Assembly (NCBI RefSeq): GCF_014639235.1
Contig: NZ_BMFU01000022.1
Coordinates: forward strand, 1 to 50,041
DNA length: 50,041 nt
DNA from: Paenibacillus silvae
Lineage (GTDB): Bacteria > Bacillota > Bacilli > Paenibacillales > Paenibacillaceae
Direction: 5' to 3'
Positions within the stretch are counted from its first letter, which is position 1. Each line of letters starts with the position of its first letter. Position numbers and translations under genes: made by a program. Of the stretch, positions 34,672 through 42,655 are shown one piece after another. Below the pieces are notes generated by a model that saw only the letters and a program-made list of their open reading frames with translations, searched no databases and was not told where the DNA came from.

Positions 34672-35826
34672 TTACCCCCCGCCCTCCTGCATCAGCTTGA
34701 GGGCGTCAATCTCGCCACCGCGAATTTTACTTTTCGCGGTGGTGCTTTTGCGGGCGCGCAGTGGAACTGTCGCGCGCTTCACAAGAGTCTTGATCTCGGC
34801 CGGAGACAAGCCGGGATGTTTAGCTAACAGCAGGGCAATGGCCCCGCTGACGTGGGAGGTTGCCATTGAAGTTCCGCTCATCTCGTGATGCTTGCCTTGC
34901 ACCCAGGAGGACACGATTTTGTCCCCCGGGGCATAGACATCCACATAAGCCCCGCGATTGCTAAATGACGCAATACGCCGATTTTTGTCAGTAGCCCCGA
35001 CAGAGATCGTTTGCGGATAACGAGCAGGATAATCAATGCTGCGACGCTTGCCGTCGTTTCCTGATGAAGCCACGATGACAATGCCGGCATGATATGCGCG
35101 GTTAACGACATCCAGCAAGGATTTACTGCGTGTTTTCATGCCAAAGCTCATATTAATAATGTCGACCTTATTGCGCACGCACCAGTCAATGCCAAGCACG
35201 ATGTCAGAGACATACGCCGAGCCGTTATGGTCAAATGCTTTAACCGGATAGATCACGGAGCGCGGAGCAACACCGATCATACCTGCGGTGCTGTTCGCTG
35301 CAGCGATGGTTCCCGCAATATGTGTGCCATGTCCGTTGTCATCATGAGGAAGCATGCTTCGGTTCAATAGATTAATTCCGCGAGCCAGGGAATATCGCAG
35401 ATCGGGATGATGGTAATCTGCCCCTGTATCAATGACACCTATTTTGATCCGGTGTCCTGTTGATACAGACCATACTTTGGGAGCACGGATGTGCTTCACT
35501 CCCCAAGGTATACCTTGAGCGCTGCTCGGTTTATTGTGAAGTGCCGAAGAATGAAGCGAGATTGGAGTATCTTCCTCTATTGTGATGTCATCCACGTAAC
35601 GATATAACATATCCAGGCTCGGTACGGGGGCGATGAGGGTTCTGGCAAGTCTGGAGGTCTGAATGCCTCCCAGATCGGTGAATTCATTTCGCATTCGGGA
35701 TAACTCAACAAGACAGGCCTCATAGTGCTGTGGTTTGGCGAACCGGATCAGATAACGTGCCCCTTGTTCAGACGCGGGGCATCTCATTCCGTCAATCAAT
35801 TGATGCAATAAACCGGTATAGTCCAT
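34672..35826 (-). CDS. Subtilisin-like serine protease (S8), no signal peptide
   Basis: A 384-residue subtilase. The catalytic triad is D133 in GVIDTGADYHHPDL, H166 in DDNGHGTHIAGT and S320 in EMSGTSMATSHVSG; the oxyanion residue N257 is in VASSGNDG. The usual GTSMATPH has Ser for Pro here. An N-terminal region of about 100 residues could be an inhibitor-like prodomain. There is no signal peptide or membrane segment, so it is either intracellular or exported by other means. ATG 35826 follows GAAGGGGG. It converges with argS. The C-terminal 20 residues are basic and include a short linker. The substrate is unknown. Confidence 0.92.
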   Translation of the reverse strand: MDYTGLLHQLIDGMRCPASEQGARYLIRFAKPQHYEACLVELSRMRNEFTDLGGIQTSRLARTLIAPVPSLDMLYRYVDDITIEEDTPISLHSSALHNKPSSAQGIPWGVKHIRAPKVWSVSTGHRIKIGVIDTGADYHHPDLRYSLARGINLLNRSMLPHDDNGHGTHIAGTIAAANSTAGMIGVAPRSVIYPVKAFDHNGSAYVSDIVLGIDWCVRNKVDIINMSFGMKTRSKSLLDVVNRAYHAGIVIVASSGNDGKRRSIDYPARYPQTISVGATDKNRRIASFSNRGAYVDVYAPGDKIVSSWVQGKHHEMSGTSMATSHVSGAIALLLAKHPGLSPAEIKTLVKRATVPLRARKSTTAKSKIRGGEIDALKLMQEGGG

Positions 35827-36316
35827 TATGGGCGGCCCCCTTCGGGATGAACATGCTGAGGTATTCTATGAATGCGTTCATCCTGCCGCATGGGGAACTT
35901 GCCCTTTTTTTACAAAAAGACATTCTCTTCGTGTCAAAACGGGCGCAGGGACATATGATGGATGGAGAGCTAGAGGGCTCTTGCGGGGAACCTGGTGAGG
36001 AGCAATCCTACGAGGGTATACAGTCAGAAGGCGGAGGGGACTCCGTCTTTTACATATGAAGTATGTTGAAATAACAGTTCTAAGCTTGGTCATGGTTGAA
36101 AAACATCTGGTCAAATCAAGCATTCCGACCTCTAAAATGTGCAGCGTGCAAATGAGCGGGGAAGCATAGCTCTGCAAATATGGGACATGCTTACAGAAAA
36201 ACTTGCTTTTTAACGCTAAATAGGTTTTACTTAGGTTTGTTAATGGATATGTTATACGTAACGTTCCAGTTTGCAGGGGATATAAAGTGAATTATGTGTG
36301 AGAGGAAGTGTCTTCA
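35827..36316. other. Intergenic region between the S8 protease and rpoE
   Basis: About 490 bp with no convincing gene. Divergent promoters are expected here, but no sigma-A pair with good hexamers and spacing was found for either gene. A T-run (CCCTTTTTTT, about 35902-35911) has no clear stem before it. Confidence 0.4.
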
Positions 36317-36886
36317 GTGAGTACCTCGCTCAATTTGAAAATTGATAAAGAAAAGGTAAGAGAGATCCCTTTGGTGGATCTGGCCTTTATGGTGCTGAAA
36401 GCGGCTAATACGCCGTATTACTACCGGGATTTGATGAATGAGGTAGCAAAGCAGCGCGGAATGACGGATGAAGAGATCAACGAGTATATCGCCCAGCTGT
36501 ATACTGAAATTAATATCGATGGCCGTTTTGCTTGCGTCGGTACAAGTCTTTGGGGATTGAAACGCTGGTATCCGGTTGCTGGAACAGAAGATTCCATGAC
36601 AGGTGCGAAGCGTCCACGTATCATCAACGATGAAGATGATGATCTGGAAGACGAAGACTTCGGTGAAGAGGACGACAGCTACAACAGTGACGAAGATTTC
36701 GACAGCACAGATGATGATCAGGACGACGATGACGACGATGACGATGATGATGACATCTTTGATGAAGACGACAGCGAAGAAGAAGTGCTGGTTGAAGATG
36801 ATGATCTGGAAGATGAAGACCTGGACGAAGACGATGAAGAGTCTGAAGACGAGGAAGAATTTGACGACGATTCCGATGTTCGCTAG
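36317..36886 (+). CDS. rpoE: RNA polymerase delta subunit
   Basis: The delta subunit of Gram-positive RNA polymerase, which displaces nucleic acids and speeds recycling and promoter selectivity. The 189-residue protein has the folded N-terminal domain (about 1-90: VDLAFMVLKAANTPYYYRDL..., RFACVGTSLWGLKRW) and a long disordered tail made almost wholly of Asp and Glu. GTG 36317 is chosen: the GAGAGGAA site is 11 nt upstream, while GTG 36308 in the same frame is too close. Position before pyrG matches B. subtilis. Confidence 0.96.
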   Translation: MSTSLNLKIDKEKVREIPLVDLAFMVLKAANTPYYYRDLMNEVAKQRGMTDEEINEYIAQLYTEINIDGRFACVGTSLWGLKRWYPVAGTEDSMTGAKRPRIINDEDDDLEDEDFGEEDDSYNSDEDFDSTDDDQDDDDDDDDDDDIFDEDDSEEEVLVEDDDLEDEDLDEDDEESEDEEEFDDDSDVR

Positions 36887-37008
36887 TCCTTTTTGATGAC
36901 CAATGGATACCCGTCTTTTCCCGAACAGTCAGCCTTGACAGCGGACGGGGTAACGGGTAAACTATTGCATGGGCTTATGAATGAGCGAGAATATATTTAT
37001 GTTTTTTA

Positions 37009-37046
37009 GAGAAAGTGCCCCGTCCTGCGGGAGTACTTTCTTTTTG
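37009..37046 (+). terminator. rpoE terminator
   Basis: GAAAGTGCCCCG and CGGGAGTACTTTC pair imperfectly and are followed by five T. Confidence 0.8.
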
Positions 37047-37089
37047 TATTTTTAGAGGTAGAATGATGTCAAACGATTACTTTTCCGAC

Positions 37090-37193
37090 TGCTCCCGGCC
37101 AAATCTTTTGGGCCTGTTTTTTTGTATGTTCATGCAATGAAATGGAGCCTGCCGAAGATACTCGGCTTGAGGACAAGCATGGATGAAGGCTCC
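37090..37193 (+). promoter_or_regulatory. Possible pyrG leader with two hairpins
   Basis: A terminator-like hairpin (GGCCAAA...TTGGGCC, then seven T, about 37097-37124) is followed by a two-stem element: GGAGCCT (37144-37150) pairs with AGGCTCC (37187-37193), enclosing GCCGA-AGATAC-TCGGC and a 20-nt single-stranded part. I do not recognise a riboswitch. B. subtilis pyrG uses a GGGC start and an attenuator; the same initiation sequence is not evident here. Confidence 0.35.
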
Positions 37194-37377
37194 CGGAAAG
37201 TTTGCGTTATTTATGCCAGGAATGTGTGTAGTTAAACCGTCTTCGCTGGAAAGGGTAGTCCGCAGAAGCAGTTAATTTCTGCCATTGCTCTTTTTCACGA
37301 TGATTACCTGAGAAACGGGTTACGATAATACCATATATCGCCTGAATTTCTGTACTTATATTAGGAGGGTAATAACA

Positions 37378-38982
37378 GTGACAAAGTATATTTTCGTGAC
37401 GGGCGGAGTTGTGTCCTCCCTGGGCAAAGGGATTACAGCAGCTTCGCTGGGCAGATTGCTGAAGAACAGAGGACTCAAAGTAACAATTCAGAAATTCGAT
37501 CCATATATCAACATTGACCCGGGAACGATGAGTCCTTATCAGCATGGTGAGGTGTTTGTAACGGATGATGGCGCGGAGACGGACCTCGATCTGGGTCACT
37601 ACGAGCGTTTTATCGACATCAACCTCTCCAAAAACAGCAACGTCACGACAGGTAAAGTGTACTCTTCCGTAATCAGCAAAGAGCGCCGTGGAGAGTACCT
37701 GGGCGGCACGGTTCAGGTTATTCCGCACATCACCAACGAGATCAAAGAGCGTGTATTCCGCGCTGGACGTGAAGCGGGTTCGGATGTCGTTATTACTGAG
37801 ATCGGCGGTACTGTAGGCGATATTGAAAGCTTGCCATTCCTTGAAGCGATTCGTCAGATCAAGAGCGATGTAGGCCGTGACAACGTAATGTACATCCACG
37901 TTACGTTGATTCCATACATCAAGGCTGCTGGCGAAGTGAAAACAAAACCGACACAGCACAGCGTTAAGGAATTACGCAGCATCGGTATTCAGCCTAATGT
38001 GATCGTGTGCCGTACGGAATACGAATTGTCCAAAGATATGAAAGCCAAAATTGCACTCTTCTGTGACATCGACGAGAATGCGGTAGTGGAATGCCGTGAT
38101 GCAAGCACGCTGTATGAAGTGCCGCTTAACCTTCGTGAAGAAGGTCTGGATGAGATCGTGGTTAACCACCTGAAGCTGACCACTCCTGCGCCGGATATGA
38201 GCGAGTGGGAAGGTTTGGTGAACCGGATCAGCAAGCTGGAGCGTACGGTCGAAATCGCGATCGTTGGTAAATATGTGGCACTGCATGACGCGTACCTGAG
38301 CGTTGTCGAGTCGCTTTCACATGCAGGATTTGCATCCAATGCAGATGTGAAAATCCGCTGGGTTCCTTCTGAGGATATTACGGATGAGAACGTAGGCGAC
38401 ATGCTGCATGGCGTTGGCGGTATTCTCGTACCAGGCGGCTTCGGTGACCGTGGTATTGAAGGTAAAGTGTCGGCAATTCGTTATGCTCGTGAGAAAAACA
38501 TTCCATTTTTCGGTATCTGTCTGGGGATGCAGGTTTCCGTTATTGAATATGCGCGCTCCATCGTGGGCTTGAACGGCGCTAACAGCTCCGAGATCAACCC
38601 TGCTACGGAATTCCCGGTCATCGATCTGCTGCCTGAGCAGAAAGATATCGAAAATCTGGGCGGAACGATGCGTCTTGGTCTGTACCCTTGCAAGCTTCAG
38701 GAAGGTTCACTCGCAATGGCTTGTTATGATGATGAACTGGTATATGAGAGACACCGTCACCGGTACGAGTTCAACAACGAATATCGTGAAGCGATTGAAA
38801 AAGCCGGTCTCGTCATTTCCGGTACATCACCGGATGGTCGTTTGGTTGAGATTGTGGAGCTTCCAGGACACCCATGGTTCCTGGCTGTACAATTCCACCC
38901 TGAATTTACGTCCCGTCCGAACCGTCCGCAACCATTGTTCCGTGAGTTTGTGAAAGCTTCACTGGAGAATGCGGAGAAATAA
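37378..38982 (+). CDS. pyrG: CTP synthase
   Basis: CTP synthase aminates UTP with glutamine-derived ammonia and ATP. The 534-residue protein has the N-terminal amidoligase domain (GGVVSSLGKGITAASLG, residues 8-24, nucleotide loop) and the C-terminal class I glutaminase domain with active C381 in FGICLGMQ and HPEF near 514. GTG 37378 follows AGGAGGG at 37363-37369. It lies between rpoE and spo0F as in B. subtilis and has a strong terminator after it. Confidence 0.98.
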   Translation: MTKYIFVTGGVVSSLGKGITAASLGRLLKNRGLKVTIQKFDPYINIDPGTMSPYQHGEVFVTDDGAETDLDLGHYERFIDINLSKNSNVTTGKVYSSVISKERRGEYLGGTVQVIPHITNEIKERVFRAGREAGSDVVITEIGGTVGDIESLPFLEAIRQIKSDVGRDNVMYIHVTLIPYIKAAGEVKTKPTQHSVKELRSIGIQPNVIVCRTEYELSKDMKAKIALFCDIDENAVVECRDASTLYEVPLNLREEGLDEIVVNHLKLTTPAPDMSEWEGLVNRISKLERTVEIAIVGKYVALHDAYLSVVESLSHAGFASNADVKIRWVPSEDITDENVGDMLHGVGGILVPGGFGDRGIEGKVSAIRYAREKNIPFFGICLGMQVSVIEYARSIVGLNGANSSEINPATEFPVIDLLPEQKDIENLGGTMRLGLYPCKLQEGSLAMACYDDELVYERHRHRYEFNNEYREAIEKAGLVISGTSPDGRLVEIVELPGHPWFLAVQFHPEFTSRPNRPQPLFREFVKASLENAEK

Positions 38983-39013
38983 TTGTTTTGTTTTATTGGA
39001 AAAGCAAGCGTAG

Positions 39014-39058
39014 AAGGATGCTTTCAGCCGCCAGCAGCGGCGGCTGAAGCATCCTTTT
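39014..39058 (+). terminator. pyrG terminator
   Basis: AAGGATGCTTTCAGCCGCC pairs with GGCGGCTGAAGCATCCTT (one T bulge) around AGCAGC, followed by TTTTG. Confidence 0.93.
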
Positions 39059-39144
39059 GTTTTACGGCATAAACATGGCTTAAATTGCTTATTTGTTATA
39101 TTGGATTGATAACAGGATTTTTATGGAAGTGGTTTGAGATAATA

Positions 39145-39173
39145 GAAGGATTTCAATGGAAGAGGTAGAATAC
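39145..39173 (+). promoter_or_regulatory. Sigma-H promoter of spo0F
   Basis: GAAGGATTT at 39145-39153, 11 bp, GTAGAATAC at 39165-39173. The pair fits the sigma-H consensus RNAGGAWWW-N11-12-RNNGAATWW except for the last base. B. subtilis spo0F is known to have a sigma-H promoter. No Spo0A box was found near it. Confidence 0.75.
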
Positions 39174-39246
39174 TTATCATGACGACTATGGGATAGTTAT
39201 CCAGATGTTATGTGTATATGCTTTCCTAATTCTAGGAGGTTACAGC

Positions 39247-39633
39247 GTGGAAGATAAAAAAGTTCTGATTGTCGATGACCAAAACGGTATTCGAATTCTA
39301 CTCATGGAAGTGTTCAGCAGCGAAGGGTACAACACATTTCAGGCGGCGAACGGTAAAATTGCACTTGAGATTGTTAACAGGGACAAGCCGGATCTGGTTC
39401 TGCTGGATATGAAAATTCCGGGAATGGACGGGCTTGAAATTCTGAAACATATCAAGGAGATTGATCCGGAGATCAAAGTCATTATGATGACGGCATATGG
39501 AGAACTGGATATGATCAAGGAAGCTACCGATCTGGGTGCGCTCATGCATTTTACGAAACCGTTTGATATTGATGAGATGCGTGTAGCCGTCAATATGCAG
39601 CTTCGCAATGGTGCTGCCAACAAGTGCAGCTAA
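39247..39633 (+). CDS. spo0F: Sporulation phosphorelay response regulator Spo0F
   Basis: Spo0F is the single-domain response regulator that takes phosphate from sporulation kinases and passes it to Spo0B. The 128-residue receiver domain has the acidic pocket D10, D11, phospho-acceptor D54 in DLVLLDMKIPGMDG and K104 in HFTKPFD, at the numbering of B. subtilis Spo0F. There is no output domain. GTG 39247 has AGGAGG 8-9 nt upstream; the frame runs on to 39205 without a site. A sigma-H promoter lies about 75 bp upstream. The kinase at 11.2 kb is a candidate phosphate donor (inference). Confidence 0.97.
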   Translation: MEDKKVLIVDDQNGIRILLMEVFSSEGYNTFQAANGKIALEIVNRDKPDLVLLDMKIPGMDGLEILKHIKEIDPEIKVIMMTAYGELDMIKEATDLGALMHFTKPFDIDEMRVAVNMQLRNGAANKCS

Positions 39634-39660
39634 ATCCTGTAGATACAGGATTTTTTTGCG
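39632..39660 (+). terminator. spo0F terminator
   Basis: AAATCCTGTA and TACAGGATTT form a stem around GA and are followed by seven T. It overlaps the end of the stop codon. Confidence 0.9.
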
Positions 39661-39807
39661 TCATTTATTAATTCATGTTCCGTCTTGTGTCGAATCATAG
39701 AAAACTGGGGTATTTCACCTGTTTTTGCGGGGAATATTGGAAATGGGAGCGAAATCCTGCTGTGTCTCTGAAAACTGTGCTGCAAAGCACAGCATTTTTG
39801 CAAATGC

Positions 39808-39840
39808 TTGTTTAGTATTTGACATGGGATGTGGTATAAT
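39808..39840 (+). promoter_or_regulatory. fbaA promoter
   Basis: A perfect TATAAT at 39835-39840 preceded by TGG (extended -10). A TTGACA at 39819-39824 is only 10 bp away, too close to serve as its -35; TTTAGT at 39811-39816 is at 18 bp. Likely an extended -10 promoter, leader of about 60 nt. Confidence 0.6.
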
Positions 39841-39905
39841 AAGCCCGTATGTGATTTCGGCTAAAAACCATAGACACAACCCAAACCCCTAGGAGGATTG
39901 AAACC

Positions 39906-40760
39906 ATGCCATTAGTATCTATGACAGACATGTTGAACAAAGCACTTGAAGGAAAATACGCAGTTGGTCAATACAACATTAACAACCTTGAGTGGACTCA
40001 AGCGATTCTTGCTGCCGCTGAAGAAGAAAAATCCCCGGTAATCCTGGGCGTATCCGAAGGTGCAGCACGTCACATGGGCGGCTTTACTACTGTTGTTAAA
40101 ATGGTAGAAGGACTCTTGCATGACATGAAAATTACTGTACCTGTAGCCATTCACCTGGACCACGGTTCAAGCTTCGACAAATGTAAAGAAGCGATCGATG
40201 CTGGCTTTACTTCCGTTATGATTGATGGCTCCCACCACCCGATTGATGAGAACATCGAAATGACTAAAAAAGTGGTTGAGTATGCACACGCTAAAGGTGT
40301 TTCTGTAGAAGCTGAAGTAGGAACTGTAGGCGGACAGGAAGACGACGTTATTGGCGGTATCATGTATGCTGACCTGAACGAGTGTATCCGTATCGTTAAA
40401 GAAACAGGTATCGACACATTGGCGCCAGCTCTTGGTTCCGTGCATGGTCCTTACCATGGCGAGCCTAACCTGGGCTTCAAAGAAATGGAAGAAGTTCGTG
40501 ACGCGGTTCAAGTTCCACTCGTACTGCACGGTGGTACTGGTATTCCTAAACACGATATCGATAAAGCAATCTCCCTGGGTACTTCCAAAATTAACGTGAA
40601 CACAGAGAACCAAATTTCGTTCACTAAAGCAGTTCGTGAAGTACTTGCAGCAAAACCAGACGCTTACGATCCACGTACGTTCATCGTACCAGGCCGTGAA
40701 GCAATCAAAGAAACCGTTAAAGGTAAAATCCGTGAGTTTGGTTCCAACAACAAAGCGTAA
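39906..40760 (+). CDS. fbaA: Class II fructose-bisphosphate aldolase
   Basis: Zinc-dependent aldolase that interconverts fructose 1,6-bisphosphate with dihydroxyacetone phosphate and glyceraldehyde 3-phosphate. The 284-residue protein carries the class II signature, with D at HLDHGSS (near 80-86) and zinc ligands in GSHHPIDENIE, the later EAEVGTVGGQED, and LHGGTGIP. AGGAGG lies 8 nt before ATG 39906. Monocistronic between two terminators, in the B. subtilis order spo0F-fbaA-murA. Codon choice is strongly biased, as expected for an abundant enzyme. Confidence 0.97.
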   Translation: MPLVSMTDMLNKALEGKYAVGQYNINNLEWTQAILAAAEEEKSPVILGVSEGAARHMGGFTTVVKMVEGLLHDMKITVPVAIHLDHGSSFDKCKEAIDAGFTSVMIDGSHHPIDENIEMTKKVVEYAHAKGVSVEAEVGTVGGQEDDVIGGIMYADLNECIRIVKETGIDTLAPALGSVHGPYHGEPNLGFKEMEEVRDAVQVPLVLHGGTGIPKHDIDKAISLGTSKINVNTENQISFTKAVREVLAAKPDAYDPRTFIVPGREAIKETVKGKIREFGSNNKA

Positions 40761-40785
40761 TTTATCTTTACCAGTTCCATACTGT

Positions 40786-40826
40786 GAAATGGAAGAACAC
40801 CGCCTAGCCGGTGTCTTTCCATTTTC
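40786..40826 (+). terminator. fbaA terminator
   Basis: AAATGGAA...ACACCG pairs with CGGTGT...TTCCATTT around a CCTAG loop, with T-rich sequence after it. Somewhat imperfect. Confidence 0.8.
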
Positions 40827-40907
40827 ACACCTTATTTCTACATCGTCAGCCATCAGCACGTATTGCCGTTCATCGGCTGCAAAACACGTAGGGGGACATT
40901 AAGCTTT

Positions 40908-42161
40908 ATGGAAAAACTAATGATTAGCGGCGGACGTCCGTTACAGGGAACTGTAACCATAAGCGGCGCCAAAAACAGCGCCATTGCGCTTATTCCTGCA
41001 GCATTGCTTGCCGAGTCTGAGGTCGTGTTGGATAACTTGCCGTTACTGAGTGACGTGGCAGTATATGCGGAAATTCTGGAGGAACTCGGAGCACGTGTAA
41101 CTTGGGAAGGCAGTCAGATGAAAATCGATCCTTCCGATATTAAATCCATTCCGATGCCAAATGGCCCAGTGAAGAAGCTGCGTGCTTCGTATTATATGAT
41201 GGGTGCACTGCTCGGGCGTTTTAAGGAAGCAACAATAGGTTTGCCTGGGGGCTGTAATTTTGAGCCTCGTCCGATTGATCAGCATATCAAAGGGTTTGAA
41301 GCGCTTGGCGCAACGGTAACTAATGAACATGGCTCTATCCACCTGCATGCCAAAGAGCTGCGGGGAGCTAAAATATATCTGGATGTAAGCAGTGTCGGTG
41401 CAACGATTAATATTATGCTGGCGGCCACACGTGCCAAAGGCTCTACAATTATTGAAAACGCGGCTAAAGAGCCTGAGATTATAGATGTAGCAACACTCCT
41501 GAACTCTATGGGTGCGAGCATCAAGGGTGCAGGAACAGAAACCATTCGCATTGAAGGGGTGTCGGAGCTCAAGGGGTGCCGCCATTCCATTATCCCCGAC
41601 AGAATTCAGGCAGGCACGTATATGATTGCTGCTGCAGCAACGCGTGGAGATGTCCTGATTGATAATGTTATTCCCAAACATCTGGAGGCTTTAACAGCCA
41701 AGCTGCTGGAGATGGGTGTAGGTATTGAGGAGCTGGACGAAAGCATTCGTGTAATCGGACAGCCTAAATATAACCATGTGGATGTAAAGGCACTTGTATA
41801 TCCGGGGTTTCCAACCGATCTGCAATCGCCGATGACCAGTGTTCTGACACAGGCAACGGGTGTAAGCGTACTGAGTGATTTCGTATACAGCAATCGGTTC
41901 AAACATGTGCCGGAGCTTGTGCGGATGGGTGCCAAAATCCGTGTGGAAGGTCGTTCAGCGATTATTGAAGGCAGTTCCCTGAATGCGGCCAAAGTCAAAG
42001 CGTCTGATCTTCGTGCCGGTGCGGCACTGGTCATTGCGGGGCTTACCGTGAATGAAGGTGTTACGGAGGTTACAGGTGTTGAATTTATTGATCGTGGTTA
42101 CGATCATCTGGTGACCAATTTGCGTCTGCTTGGTGCGGACGTATGGCGGGAAACCGAATAA
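40908..42161 (+). CDS. murA: UDP-N-acetylglucosamine 1-carboxyvinyltransferase (MurA family)
   Basis: Transfers enolpyruvate from PEP to UDP-GlcNAc, the first committed step of peptidoglycan synthesis. The 417-residue EPSP-synthase-like fold has K22-N23 in SGAKNSAI and the active C116 in GLPGGCNFEPRPID, the residue fosfomycin alkylates. ATG 40908 has AGGGGGA at 40889-40895. By its place between fbaA and rho it corresponds to the second B. subtilis copy (murAB/murZ). A second murA elsewhere in this genome is therefore likely. Confidence 0.96.
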   Translation: MEKLMISGGRPLQGTVTISGAKNSAIALIPAALLAESEVVLDNLPLLSDVAVYAEILEELGARVTWEGSQMKIDPSDIKSIPMPNGPVKKLRASYYMMGALLGRFKEATIGLPGGCNFEPRPIDQHIKGFEALGATVTNEHGSIHLHAKELRGAKIYLDVSSVGATINIMLAATRAKGSTIIENAAKEPEIIDVATLLNSMGASIKGAGTETIRIEGVSELKGCRHSIIPDRIQAGTYMIAAAATRGDVLIDNVIPKHLEALTAKLLEMGVGIEELDESIRVIGQPKYNHVDVKALVYPGFPTDLQSPMTSVLTQATGVSVLSDFVYSNRFKHVPELVRMGAKIRVEGRSAIIEGSSLNAAKVKASDLRAGAALVIAGLTVNEGVTEVTGVEFIDRGYDHLVTNLRLLGADVWRETE

Positions 42162-42174
42162 CGTTTTGAGTGGG

Positions 42175-42221
42175 GCAGCATCGTTTATCATACGCCAGAA
42201 GCGTATTTTCAGCGGTGCTGC
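42175..42221 (+). terminator. Hairpin after murA
   Basis: GCAGCA (42175-42180) and TGCTGC (42216-42221) close a longer hairpin containing ATACGCC/AGAAGCGTAT pairing. There is no T-run, so its role is uncertain. The remaining 42222-42529 stretch shows no gene; a GGGTCTTTTTTT run near 42312-42323 may be another terminator. Confidence 0.4.
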
Positions 42222-42529
42222 ATAACCTGTAATCGAATGGGGTAAACTATTCTAATAGATTTTAAAGTCTCTTTCGGATAGGATAGAATTTGATGGATAT
42301 CTTGTTTCGAGGGTCTTTTTTTGAAATAAACATCATATGGCTTTATGAACATCATTTCCTTATATAGTTTTTGAAATTATTCCCTTTCTCCAATCCCCGG
42401 ATTTGTTTGAACCTGCGCTCCATAGCCGGTCTTCCCGGATCGATCGCCCCATGTTAGGAGTTCACTCATTACAGGATCATGCCATGTTATGGCTATTCCA
42501 CCCGGAAACTTACACATAAAGACAAGTAT

Positions 42530-42559
42530 TTGCATTATAACGGTTACATTCCGTACAAT
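42530..42559 (+). promoter_or_regulatory. rho promoter
   Basis: TTGCAT at 42530-42535, 18 bp, TACAAT at 42554-42559. The rho leader would be about 90 nt. Confidence 0.6.
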
Positions 42560-42655
42560 GGACAGAAGAGATTGGGGTCAGAATCGCTCTCTAACTGAAA
42601 TAGCTGACGAAACTATCCATTTCACGGACTCATTAATTGAATAGGTGGTTATTAT

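Noticed and set aside
37097..37124. B. subtilis-type reiterative-transcription attenuator of pyrG
   Set aside because: A terminator-like hairpin is present, but no promoter with a GGGC start was found upstream of it.
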